Origin: Thioflexithrix psekupsensis
Lineage (GTDB): Bacteria > Pseudomonadota > Gammaproteobacteria > Beggiatoales > Beggiatoaceae
Assembly: GCF_002149925.1 (NCBI RefSeq)
Contig: NZ_MSLT01000007.1
Coordinates: 62,001 to 126,000 of the forward strand
Reading direction: 5' to 3'
Length of the DNA stretch: 64,000 nt
The notes under the pieces are model-generated. The model searched no databases. It was not told where the DNA came from and saw only the letters and a list, made by a program, of their open reading frames with translations. A program made the position numbers and the translations under genes. Positions 54,605-62,934 of this stretch are shown here, in pieces (position 1 is the first letter of the stretch; each line of letters opens with the position of its first letter).

Positions 54605-55492
54605 TCACAAACCAGACACATGATGCAACCGTTTTTTTAACAAATCCAACTGCGCATGTGCCAGTGAACGGTGTGTTGCACGAGCGACAAAACACGACCA
54701 CTGAGAAGGTACGTTATTTTGTACAGCCAATGCTTCGGACTGTTCCTCAAAACAGGCAAATAAACATGCCCCTGTACCGGTTAATCTTGCAGGCTGATAC
54801 TGACTCAACCAATGTATGGCGTGATCGACTTCGGGATAAATCCGTCGCACCACAGGCTCGCACACATTGACACAACGCCCTGTAAGAAAGTCGGCTATTG
54901 TAATGGGGGGTTGATTTCGTGTCAAGAGTGGGTCTTGAAAAATTTGGGCGGTGGATACGGACACGCCGGGATGAATCACGCAATACCACATTTCTGGTAA
55001 TTCAACAGGCTGTAATTTTTCCCCAATCCCTTCGCCCCACGCACTGTATCCGCGCACGAAAACAGGCACATCCGCGCCTAATTGCAGCCCTAATTCGGCC
55101 AATTGATCTTGACTCAATGACAATTGCCACAATTCATTTAATACCAATAATGTGGTGGCTGCATTAGAACTGCCGCCGCCTAAGCCGCCCCCTAAGGGAA
55201 TTTTTTTATCAATGCGAATGTCAACGCCAAATGAAGTGCCGGTGTTTTTTTGTAATAATTGCGCGGCACGATAGCATAATTCATGTTCAAAAGGCAATTG
55301 TTTTAATTCATCTAATGTACTGTGCGAAGTAATGACTTTGTCGTGACGCAAAGTAAAATGCAATTGATCGCCATAATCAAGCAATTGAAATAAGGTCTGC
55401 AAACAATGATAGCCATCCGCACGACGCGCCGTAATGTGTAAGAATAAATTTAATTTGGCGGGTGCAAAACAAGTAACGGTGAATGAATTCAT
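54605..55492 (-). CDS. ispE: 4-diphosphocytidyl-2-C-methyl-D-erythritol kinase
   Basis: This 295-residue GHMP kinase has 'CFAPAKLNLFLHITARRADG' at the N-terminus and the ATP loop 'PLGGGLGGGSSNAATTLLVL', then 'LTGTGACLFACF' in the C-terminal lobe. It phosphorylates CDP-methylerythritol in the non-mevalonate isoprenoid pathway. lolB, the frequent upstream neighbour, is absent; the divergent DUF2064 gene starts only 29 bases away. Confidence 0.97.
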   Translation of the reverse strand: MNSFTVTCFAPAKLNLFLHITARRADGYHCLQTLFQLLDYGDQLHFTLRHDKVITSHSTLDELKQLPFEHELCYRAAQLLQKNTGTSFGVDIRIDKKIPLGGGLGGGSSNAATTLLVLNELWQLSLSQDQLAELGLQLGADVPVFVRGYSAWGEGIGEKLQPVELPEMWYCVIHPGVSVSTAQIFQDPLLTRNQPPITIADFLTGRCVNVCEPVVRRIYPEVDHAIHWLSQYQPARLTGTGACLFACFEEQSEALAVQNNVPSQWSCFVARATHRSLAHAQLDLLKKRLHHVSGL

Positions 55493-55521
55493 TTTTATTT
55501 TTTCCCAACATGTAATTTACT

Positions 55522-56121
55522 ATGAAAATTGTCCAAGTATTAACAAAAGCTCCCGTCATGGGTCAAGTAAAAACTTGTTTAATTCCCCATTATGGAGAAG
55601 TGCAAGCGACTTTAATTTATCAAGCCTTATTATGGTCGCAATTAGAACGGATTATATCTGAAGAATGGACAGTGGAATTATGGTGTACGCCCGATGATCA
55701 ACATCCATTTTTACAACAATGTGCGGCGCATTTTAACATACAAACTCAAGTGCAGCAGGGAGAAGATTTAGGCCAGCGCATGACTTATGCGTTATCAAAT
55801 ACGGGAGGCAGCGCGACATTATTAATTGGTTGTGATTGTCCAATGATTGATAAGGCGTTAATTTTACAAGGATTTAATGCCTTAGAACAGGCACAACTGG
55901 TTTTTTCGCCTGCGGAGGATGGTGGTTTTGTGTTGGTGGGTGCTACCAAAATGCCTACGAATTTGTTTACCGCTATGCGCTGGGGACAAACGGATGTAAT
56001 GACCACAATACGGCAACGTTTGCGCCATCAAGGGCTTATTTGGTCAGAATTACCAACGCAATGGGATGTGGATTATCCCGAAGATGTGCAGCGGTGGCAA
56101 AGGGAGTTTGGAGGGAATTAA
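55522..56121 (+). CDS. DUF2064 / TIGR04282 family glycosyltransferase-like protein
   Basis: This 199-residue protein opens with 'VLTKAPVMGQVKTCLIP', the nucleotide-binding segment of the family (usual form KxPxPGxVKTRL; here Cys replaces Arg). It continues with 'EDLGQRMTYAL', 'LLIGCDCPMID', 'FSPAEDGGFVLVGAT' and 'WDVDYPEDVQRW'. It has a GT-A fold like nucleotidyl-sugar transferases; function is unknown, though relatives are found beside radical-SAM and selenium genes. It is divergent from ispE with 29 bases between start codons and lacks an obvious ribosome-binding site. Confidence 0.85.
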   Translation: MKIVQVLTKAPVMGQVKTCLIPHYGEVQATLIYQALLWSQLERIISEEWTVELWCTPDDQHPFLQQCAAHFNIQTQVQQGEDLGQRMTYALSNTGGSATLLIGCDCPMIDKALILQGFNALEQAQLVFSPAEDGGFVLVGATKMPTNLFTAMRWGQTDVMTTIRQRLRHQGLIWSELPTQWDVDYPEDVQRWQREFGGN

Positions 56122-56259
56122 GGTGTGGGGGTTAATTGTTTTAATCGCGTTAAAAAATATTTGACCGCTAAAACCGTAAAATTAACCCCACATCATAAAA
56201 AATGATATGGGGTTATTTTTATGCGATTAACAAATTAAAATAATTTAAAACAATGGCAT

Positions 56260-59007
56260 TTACGGCAATGGCGTAATGGTTTCTACATGAAACACATTAG
56301 GATTGATCGCCAATTGTCGCATGATGACAGCGTAAGACTTTGGCGGGGCAGCCAGCATTTGTCCCGTTGGAAGTACAACAACGCTGGGAACTTGAGCGCA
56401 AAGACTCAATTTACCGCCCGACCAGAATTGTGCCGTATTGTAGTCATAACGAGCATGTTCTGGGTTATAACCAGTTGAAAATTCTAAGAATTGTAAAGAA
56501 TTATCAATGATCATAAAGTCGTCTATACCGGGTTGTTGCTGCAATTGTAAGGACACAACAGCAATTTGATCAGTCGGTTGTCCTGTAATCACGTCTAAAG
56601 TGGCTACGTCAATTTTAGGAATAGATACAGTACGAGTGGTGGTATCATAGGCAGCAGGGTTGGCACATCCCACAGCAGGCAAGACAGGAATTACAGGATT
56701 GCTTGGGTTTTGATTATCACCACCATCTGGCAACGTCGGAGTGACAATTGGATCAGTTGGTAAAGGTTGATTGGTAGTTGTGTCTGAAGCGACAAAGATA
56801 GCCTTTTCAGCTCTCGAAATTACCCCCTTGTCATCTGTGATCAGTAAAGTAACTATATATTGTCCAGGTGAGTCAAGAGTTATGCTTGTCGTAGCATCAT
56901 TGGAAACTTGTTGGTCAGAAACAAACCACTGATAATCATTGACTGCCCCATCCACATCACTAGACTGAATTGCACTCATATCCACCAATAACGGAATAGT
57001 ACCCTGCTGTGAAGTTGAGGTCGTGAACATAGCCAACGGTGGCTGATTATTGACAAACTGGTCGGAGTGCAGTTGCTTAATCTCTTGCTCTCTTAAAGAA
57101 CGTCCGTAGATGCGCACCTCGTCCATCGTACCGAAAAATGGATTCTTGGAACTGCTGTAATTTAAGCGTTGTCCCATAAGGACAGGGTGGTTAGATTTAG
57201 CTAATCCTCGTTCATGCGACGAAGAGGGCATGGCATTGACATATCCGGTAACATGGCTTCCATTGTATCTCATAACAACATGTACCCATTGTCCCTCTGG
57301 AACAACAAGACCAGTATCTATAAAACCAGCATCACCCTGAGCCACTTGATAGAGGTTTAGGTATACGATCTGATATGTAATATTCATCTTACTGTAGCCG
57401 TAGTAATCAAAAGGAACGCCCCCAACTGGCCACAGCATAACGTAGAGTCTGTTGCCGGCCCCGATAGCTAAGGAATAGCTCTCCTCCTTGTTCATGATCA
57501 CACATCTGTTGACAGAACAATCTTGCTTTCTATAAATCCAAGCAGATATCGTAAAGTTGTCTGGATTTAAGGATAGATTATGAGGAACATTGATAACATT
57601 GCTAACGCCGTTGAAATCATAAGCACTATTTGAGTCACCACCCTTGCCTGTAGTCAATGTTGCGCCTTGAACCGTTCCGTCATTTCTGTTTCCGCTTTCA
57701 TCCATCGCACCGGCATTAAAAGGGTAGTAAGCCAGCAGACCATCGGGTATATTTGGAGTAACTGTTGACCGATCATAAGCGGTTAGACTCAGTATGGTTT
57801 CTGCCGCCTTATTCGAACAATTTACCAAATCGCTAAAACAGAGACGACCAGTTCTGTATAAACCTTGCATCTCAGAATTAAGAACCTCAAGCAATTGCTC
57901 TAATTGTTTTGCTCTGGCATTGGATAAAGGTAAAGATAGAGTTTCTCTAACTCTCTCAATGTCGGCAGTACGTTGTTCAAACTGAGCAGCCAGCAAATCA
58001 CGGGCATTTTCAATTTCTGGTGTAGTCTCAACGGGCAAATTAGGGACATCAGGATCGATTTCTCTGTAATGCCGCTTTGAATAATTCAACACACCCGGTT
58101 GATTTTTCACACCAGCGATGAATTCAGGAGATGATATATAGGTTAATACATTGTCAACAACTTTTAAACAAGCTGTAGGATTAGACATAGGACAACTGAC
58201 TAAAGCTCCATCATTCCCAAAAATTTTACCCAGTTGAGCGACATCACCTCCGATCTGGTGAGCGATGACCTCTATACTGCCATTTTGAATTGCAATTTCG
58301 CTTGTTCTGGACAATGCACTACCAAACTCTCCACTAAACTTGACTCCCAATTTCAGGGGAACTTTCTCACCACATGAGTTGCATATATCGAAGGTCTTGG
58401 AAATGGCAAGTTCTAAACTTGCACTGCTGCTCTTCTTGTACTCTTCATAAACTTCCAAATCTGAAAATTTGGCCTGAATAGTAACGAACAGCTTAACACC
58501 CTCTTCAGTCTGAAAAACAAAATGGTCGCCACAAATTTTCTTGAACTCACAAGCATCATGCTTAACTCGGTGAGCAACGCCAGACAAGGGGTCATTGCGA
58601 TCAAGATCGAATCTACTGTGTCCTGTCTTGGCATCAAACACTAAGGTGAAGGCCTGTCCATAAGTATTACTTTTGATTCTCTGGGTATAAGAACGACTTG
58701 AGCTAAAACTGAGTTTAGAAATACCAACTTTCGTATTCTTGCTCCGATTCATCTCATAAAGAATCTTGTTGAGATCGGTCTCCAAGCGCAACTCTATCTT
58801 GGCTTCAGCCGCGCCAGGTTCATGCACTTTATTGCCAATGGCACAAGCCATAGGCATAAATTTGTCTCTATCAGAGTCGTATCCTCCTCCTATAAACGGT
58901 ACATTACCATCATTGGGGTCAGTAAGATCGGCAGGAATGTTAGGACAAGCTGCTTCAACCGATGATACCAGTAAAAAAAGCAATCCAACTGTAATGATTT
59001 TATTCAT
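56260..59007 (-). CDS. Large exported protein with LamG-like and PKD domains
   Basis: This 915-residue protein (GAGG before ATG) has a signal peptide (MNKIITVGLLFLLVSSVEA), an unfamiliar Cys-containing N-terminal region (20-420), and a concanavalin/LamG-like domain at about 425-655 ('LLAYYPFNAGAMDESGNRND', 'FTISAWIYRK', 'MDEVRIYGRSLREQEI'). A PKD domain (about 663-750, 'SSDVDGAVNDYQWFVSD', 'YIVTLLITDDKG') and a Pro-rich linker with a final beta domain follow. It is probably a secreted or surface carbohydrate- or protein-binding factor. The N-terminal two thirds use AGA, ATA, CTT and AAG more freely than neighbours, hinting at acquisition. An XRE-type regulator is divergent. Confidence 0.78.
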   Translation of the reverse strand: MNKIITVGLLFLLVSSVEAACPNIPADLTDPNDGNVPFIGGGYDSDRDKFMPMACAIGNKVHEPGAAEAKIELRLETDLNKILYEMNRSKNTKVGISKLSFSSSRSYTQRIKSNTYGQAFTLVFDAKTGHSRFDLDRNDPLSGVAHRVKHDACEFKKICGDHFVFQTEEGVKLFVTIQAKFSDLEVYEEYKKSSSASLELAISKTFDICNSCGEKVPLKLGVKFSGEFGSALSRTSEIAIQNGSIEVIAHQIGGDVAQLGKIFGNDGALVSCPMSNPTACLKVVDNVLTYISSPEFIAGVKNQPGVLNYSKRHYREIDPDVPNLPVETTPEIENARDLLAAQFEQRTADIERVRETLSLPLSNARAKQLEQLLEVLNSEMQGLYRTGRLCFSDLVNCSNKAAETILSLTAYDRSTVTPNIPDGLLAYYPFNAGAMDESGNRNDGTVQGATLTTGKGGDSNSAYDFNGVSNVINVPHNLSLNPDNFTISAWIYRKQDCSVNRCVIMNKEESYSLAIGAGNRLYVMLWPVGGVPFDYYGYSKMNITYQIVYLNLYQVAQGDAGFIDTGLVVPEGQWVHVVMRYNGSHVTGYVNAMPSSSHERGLAKSNHPVLMGQRLNYSSSKNPFFGTMDEVRIYGRSLREQEIKQLHSDQFVNNQPPLAMFTTSTSQQGTIPLLVDMSAIQSSDVDGAVNDYQWFVSDQQVSNDATTSITLDSPGQYIVTLLITDDKGVISRAEKAIFVASDTTTNQPLPTDPIVTPTLPDGGDNQNPSNPVIPVLPAVGCANPAAYDTTTRTVSIPKIDVATLDVITGQPTDQIAVVSLQLQQQPGIDDFMIIDNSLQFLEFSTGYNPEHARYDYNTAQFWSGGKLSLCAQVPSVVVLPTGQMLAAPPKSYAVIMRQLAINPNVFHVETITPLP

Positions 59008-59270
59008 CAGTTAAACCTCATTTTATGCCAATAGCAAAGTAACCAAATAGCGTTGATGATGCTAACAGCAATGGTATGGATGGAATTTTGGTGTAATCAT
59101 ATTTAACACCTATAAAGAAATACATATTCTGCTTACCACATCAATCCAAATCCTGCTAGAATGTCACTGAATCTAGGGTATAGATGATTACATTTAAATA
59201 ATACATTATTTTTTGTAAAAAAAACCAGAGTCCCATAACTGTTATTTCAACTGTTCAGAGGCGTTATTTG

Positions 59271-59696
59271 ATGGACGTTTCAGAAATATATAAAAAAATC
59301 AAGGCGATGCGTGTATTAAAAGAATGGTCGCAAGAAGAAACTGCCAATCGATTAAATTTAGCCGTGAGCAGTTATGCGAAAATAGAACGGGGAGAAACAG
59401 ATATTAGTCTTTCAAGATTGGCACAAATTGCCGAAGTCATGGAAACCGATTTTGAACAATTATTGCAGCTTAATGAACGCAATGTTTTAAGTGTTTTAGA
59501 AGATTGTATTAATCATGGTAAAATAAGCAGTAAATTTTTAGGTAATAATATTTTTTTAACAGAAACTGAATGTGTCCATGAATTAGAAAAGTCACAATTA
59601 TTATTAAAAGAACGTGAAAAAGAAATCTTTTATCTAAAAGAACAAGTTACTCATCTTAAAGAAATGCTAGATTGGGCAAGATTAAAAGGACAATAA
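59271..59696 (+). CDS. XRE-family helix-turn-helix regulator with coiled-coil tail
   Basis: This 141-residue protein starts at ATG 59271 (a TTG just precedes it). Residues 5-65 are a Cro/C1-type HTH ('LKEWSQEETANRLNLAVSSY', 'AKIERGETDISLSRLAQIAE'). The rest holds a short linker and a C-terminal coiled coil ('SQLLLKEREKEIFYLKEQVT') that may mediate oligomerisation. It is divergent from the LamG/PKD gene with 263 bases between them, so regulation of that gene or of itself is plausible. Confidence 0.85.
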   Translation: MDVSEIYKKIKAMRVLKEWSQEETANRLNLAVSSYAKIERGETDISLSRLAQIAEVMETDFEQLLQLNERNVLSVLEDCINHGKISSKFLGNNIFLTETECVHELEKSQLLLKEREKEIFYLKEQVTHLKEMLDWARLKGQ

Positions 59697-59789
59697 CCCA
59701 AGTTGCTCAATACATAATTCCTTCCCATTTTTATTCCCCTGCTAAATAAAAACAACTGTACTGAAATAATATAATTTGTAAAATCCTTA

Positions 59790-59851
59790 TTTTGTCAGAA
59801 TCAGAATTTACAGACACAAGAATTTTCAAAATTGATTCTTGCAAGTTGTTT
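59790..59851 (+). repeat. Dispersed AT-rich repeat, copy 3
   Basis: It shares TTTTGTCAGAATCAGAATTT followed by ACAG, and AAGAATTTTCAAAATT with TCTTGCAAGT, with copy 1 at 9453 almost base for base; a small change is ACACAAG in place of AATTAAAG. Confidence 0.85.
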
Positions 59852-59870
59852 GTTTTCAATCGATTTTTTA

Positions 59871-59926
59871 TTCTTTAATTCTGAAAATCCTAAAATTCTG
59901 TAAATTCTGATTCTGACAAAATTAAG
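59871..59926 (-). repeat. Dispersed AT-rich repeat, inverted copy 4
   Basis: On the minus strand it reads AATTTTGTCAGAATCAGAAT then TTACAGAATTTTAGGATTTTCAGAATTAAAGAA. With copy 3 it forms a long inverted repeat separated by 19 bases, able to make a large hairpin. Confidence 0.85.
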
Positions 59927-60110
59927 AAACTACGCCATTACAGCGAAGAATGGATCGTCTGTCAAGGGCAGAGGCTGAAAAATTTACCTCGCAATAACCC
60001 CATTTTTTTATCAAAAAACTATTTACAAACGCGCTTAATTGAGTAAACATAATGCTTGATAAGTTAATTCTAACTTGTCAATCACGAAAATCAGACCTTG
60101 AGGAGGATTT

Positions 60111-60482
60111 ATGCGAGCAGTTTTAAAATCATTGTGCTTAGGATGGATGGCGAGTGCGTTATTTGTGGGCGTGGCTGTGGCTGAAGAAGCCACTTTGACC
60201 ACCGAAGACGCATTGAAGCTGATAACGGATAAAGGCTACATTTGCATGTCTTGTCACCAAGTTGAAACCAAAATGGTAGGCCCTTCTTACAAAGAAGTGG
60301 CTGAACGTTATCAAGGGGCAGACGATGAGACAAAAGCACGTCTGGCTTCCGAAATTATCAATGGCAAAATGGCCGATTTGTCTTGGGGGGCAGTGCCAAT
60401 GCCTCCAAATCCCACGGTGACCGAAGAAGATGCCGCTGCTTTAGTGGCTTGGGTTTTGTCACTGGGCGCAAAAGCAGAATAA
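60111..60482 (+). CDS. Periplasmic class I cytochrome c (c551/c552 type)
   Basis: This 123-residue protein has an AGGAGG site four bases before its ATG region and a signal peptide (to about Ala24). A single CxxCH heme site lies at Cys45-Met-Ser-Cys48-His49 ('ICMSCHQVE'), and the axial Met97 sits in 'WGAVPMPPNP', as in c551/c552 electron carriers. About 100 mature residues is a little longer than usual. It probably carries electrons to a terminal oxidase or nitrite reductase. It is monocistronic: a strong terminator follows, before tyrS. Confidence 0.93.
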   Translation: MRAVLKSLCLGWMASALFVGVAVAEEATLTTEDALKLITDKGYICMSCHQVETKMVGPSYKEVAERYQGADDETKARLASEIINGKMADLSWGAVPMPPNPTVTEEDAAALVAWVLSLGAKAE

Positions 60483-60506
60483 TCACTGCGTGACTTTGAT
60501 TTATCT

Positions 60507-60560
60507 CGGCTCATTCATAAGGGCATTGCCATGATGAATGAGCCGTTTTCTTTCTTTTAA
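60507..60560 (+). terminator. Intrinsic terminator of the cytochrome c gene
   Basis: CGGCTCATTCAT / ATGAATGAGCCG is a perfect 12-bp stem (15-base loop) followed by TTTTCTTTCTTTT, 25 bases after the stop. Confidence 0.9.
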
Positions 60561-60580
60561 ATTATTTTTCTAATATCACC

Positions 60581-61855
60581 ATGTCCAATTTATTATTGAA
60601 CGAATTAAATGCACGTCAATTAATCGCGCAATTATCCGCTGATGCCGAATTAAAACAACATTTATCGGATGGCTGTCGCACGCTCTACGCAGGCTTTGAT
60701 CCCACCGCCGACAGTTTGCATATTGGGCATTTGGTGCCATTATTGGTATTGCGTCGTTTTCAATTAGCGGGGCATCAACCGATTGCTTTAATTGGTGGCG
60801 CAACGGGATTAATTGGCGACCCTAGTTTTAAAGCCACTGAGCGGCAATTAAATACGGCTGAAACGGTGACACATTGGGTGGAACAATTGTCTCAACAATT
60901 GGCACAATTTCTTGATTTTAATTGCGGTCAACAGTCGGCAAAAATTGTGAATAATATGGATTGGACACGGTCTTTAGATGTATTGAGTTTTTTACGCGAT
61001 ATTGGCAAACATTTTTCTATTAATGCCATGATTCAAAAAGAATCTGTGAAGCAGCGTATTGAACGGGAAGGATCGGGCATTTCTTTTACCGAATTCAGTT
61101 ATATGATTTTACAATCTTATGATTTTGCCATGTTAAATCGCCATTACCATTGCACTTTGCAAATTGGGGGCAGTGATCAATGGGGAAATATCACGGGAGG
61201 AATTGATTTAACGCGGCGATTAAATCAACAGACGGTTTACGGTCTCACTGTTCCCTTAGTCACAAAAGCCGATGGGACAAAGTTTGGCAAAACAGAAACG
61301 GGAACAATTTGGCTAAGTTCTGCTAAAACGTCGCCTTATCGTTTCTATCAATTTTGGTTAAATACTGCGGATGCTGACGTGTATAAATTCCTGCGTTATT
61401 TTACTTTTTTACCGCCTGCGCAAATTGATGAGATTGAAGCCGCAGATCGTCAAGCCACAGGTCGGCGCGAGGCGCAAAGTGTGTTGGCACGCGAGATGAC
61501 GCGCTTTATCCACGGTGAGGTGGCTTTACATTCTGCCGAAAGAATCACCGAAGCTCTTTTTACCGATCAAGTGCAGACGTTAAATGCAGAGGAGTTGCGC
61601 CAATTAAAATTAGACGGAATGCCCAGCACGGAGTTAAATCAATCTCAAATCGCATTGGTCGATTTAATCGCCCTCACAGGTTTAGCGAAATCAAAAACCC
61701 AAGCCAGAGAATTTATCACTAAAAATGCAATTAGTGTTAATGGCGAAAAAATAAGCGATTTAAACGCCATGATTGAAGCCAATAAAGGCTTTTTTGGGCG
61801 TTATTTTATTGTGCGGCGCGGTAAAAAAGAATTTCATTTGGTTGATTGCATTTAA
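60581..61855 (+). CDS. tyrS: Tyrosyl-tRNA synthetase
   Basis: This 424-residue class I synthetase has 'YAGFDPTADSLHIGHLVPLL' with HIGH at residues 47-50, 'DQWGNITGG' for tyrosine recognition, the KMSKS equivalent 'KFGKTETG' and a C-terminal S4 domain ('KSKTQAREFITKNAISVNG'). This is the TyrS (bacterial, E. coli-like) rather than TyrZ type. ATG 60581 has no strong ribosome-binding site. Confidence 0.98.
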   Translation: MSNLLLNELNARQLIAQLSADAELKQHLSDGCRTLYAGFDPTADSLHIGHLVPLLVLRRFQLAGHQPIALIGGATGLIGDPSFKATERQLNTAETVTHWVEQLSQQLAQFLDFNCGQQSAKIVNNMDWTRSLDVLSFLRDIGKHFSINAMIQKESVKQRIEREGSGISFTEFSYMILQSYDFAMLNRHYHCTLQIGGSDQWGNITGGIDLTRRLNQQTVYGLTVPLVTKADGTKFGKTETGTIWLSSAKTSPYRFYQFWLNTADADVYKFLRYFTFLPPAQIDEIEAADRQATGRREAQSVLAREMTRFIHGEVALHSAERITEALFTDQVQTLNAEELRQLKLDGMPSTELNQSQIALVDLIALTGLAKSKTQAREFITKNAISVNGEKISDLNAMIEANKGFFGRYFIVRRGKKEFHLVDCI

Positions 61856-61871
61856 AACATAGAAAAAAGTT

Positions 61872-62912
61872 TTATTTTGCCTCTAAAAAAGGTTGCAATG
61901 CAGTGGTGGCTTTTTGAGTAAAACCTGTTTCAGTTTTGCTCAAAAATAACGCTGCTATTTGCTGTTTTTCGGCTAAAATAAAGGCTTTTTCTGTCCCTAA
62001 TACCATAAAAGCAGTGGCTAATGCGTCGGCGGTCATCGCTTGAGGATGCAAGACAGTAACGGACACCAAATCATGCGCAATAGGCGCGTAATGAGTGGGA
62101 TCAATGGTGTGGGAATAGCGTTTGCCTTCATGCTCGAAATAATTGCGATAATCGCCCGATGTGGCCACGCCAGTTTGTTCTAAACGAAGAACCTGCTGCA
62201 CGGCACGACCTTCCGAAATCGGTTTTTCCACCGCAATTTTCCACGCTTCTCCTCTGGGATTGTGACCTTTTACGCGCAATTCTCCACCAATATCTACCAT
62301 ATAATGATTTATATTTAATGTTTCTAAATAATCCGCAATTCTATCTACACCATATCCTTTAGCAATGGCCGATAAATCCACATAAATTTGCGGATGATCT
62401 TTTTTAATGGCTGGAGAATTAAAACGCAAATTTAATTTTTCATAACCCACATAATCTTTTACCGCATCAATTGCAGATGGATGGGGCGGTTCTGTCACGA
62501 TAAGATCGGGTCCAAATCCCCATAAATTCACCAATGGCCCCACAGTGACATCAAACGCGCCTTGACTCCATTCACTGATGCGCCGCGCCTCAGCAATAAC
62601 GGTGAATAATTCGGGAGAAATGTCTACCCAATCTACTGATGAATTCTGATTAAAACGAGACAATTCTGAATCGCGTTGATAAGTGGACATTTTGGCATTA
62701 ATATCTTGAAGTAGGGTATCGATATTAGTCTGCACTTCTTGGCTATTTAATGTCTCAGGTAAAGTGGGCAAAACAATGGTGTAATTTGTCCCCATCGTTG
62801 ATCCCGTTAAACGCACTGGGGCAGTTTTAATTGCACCAGAATGATCGTCGCCATTATTACAAGCAGTCAGTAACAATAATAAACCCAATAATGTGATGTT
62901 TAATTTAAACAA
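61872..62912 (-). CDS. apbE: FAD:protein FMN transferase ApbE (lipoprotein)
   Basis: I start at TTG 62912, which has AGGGGA about seven bases upstream and yields a lipoprotein signal 'FKLNITLLGLLLLLTAC' with the lipobox Cys at residue 18. The longer frame to 63059 overlaps the neighbouring kinase gene. The 346-residue product has 'TGSTMGTNYTIVLP', 'DVTVGPLVNLWGFGP', 'DLSAIAKGYGVDRIADYL', 'VDIGGELRVKG' and 'MTADALATAFMVLG', the FAD and Mg sites of ApbE. It attaches FMN to Thr in proteins such as NqrB/C and RnfG. No nqr or rnf genes are in the window. It is convergent with tyrS. Confidence 0.94.
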   Translation of the reverse strand: MFKLNITLLGLLLLLTACNNGDDHSGAIKTAPVRLTGSTMGTNYTIVLPTLPETLNSQEVQTNIDTLLQDINAKMSTYQRDSELSRFNQNSSVDWVDISPELFTVIAEARRISEWSQGAFDVTVGPLVNLWGFGPDLIVTEPPHPSAIDAVKDYVGYEKLNLRFNSPAIKKDHPQIYVDLSAIAKGYGVDRIADYLETLNINHYMVDIGGELRVKGHNPRGEAWKIAVEKPISEGRAVQQVLRLEQTGVATSGDYRNYFEHEGKRYSHTIDPTHYAPIAHDLVSVTVLHPQAMTADALATAFMVLGTEKAFILAEKQQIAALFLSKTETGFTQKATTALQPFLEAK

Positions 62913-62934
62913 GAAAATTCCCCTATCAAATAAA

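Larger units (their letters stand above)
59697..60110. other. 414-bp non-coding region with an inverted repeat pair
   Basis: No gene is seen. Two copies of the dispersed repeat face each other at 59790-59851 and 59871-59926. AGGAGG close to the 3' end of this region is the ribosome-binding site of the cytochrome c gene. A promoter for that gene was not clear by eye. Confidence 0.6.
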
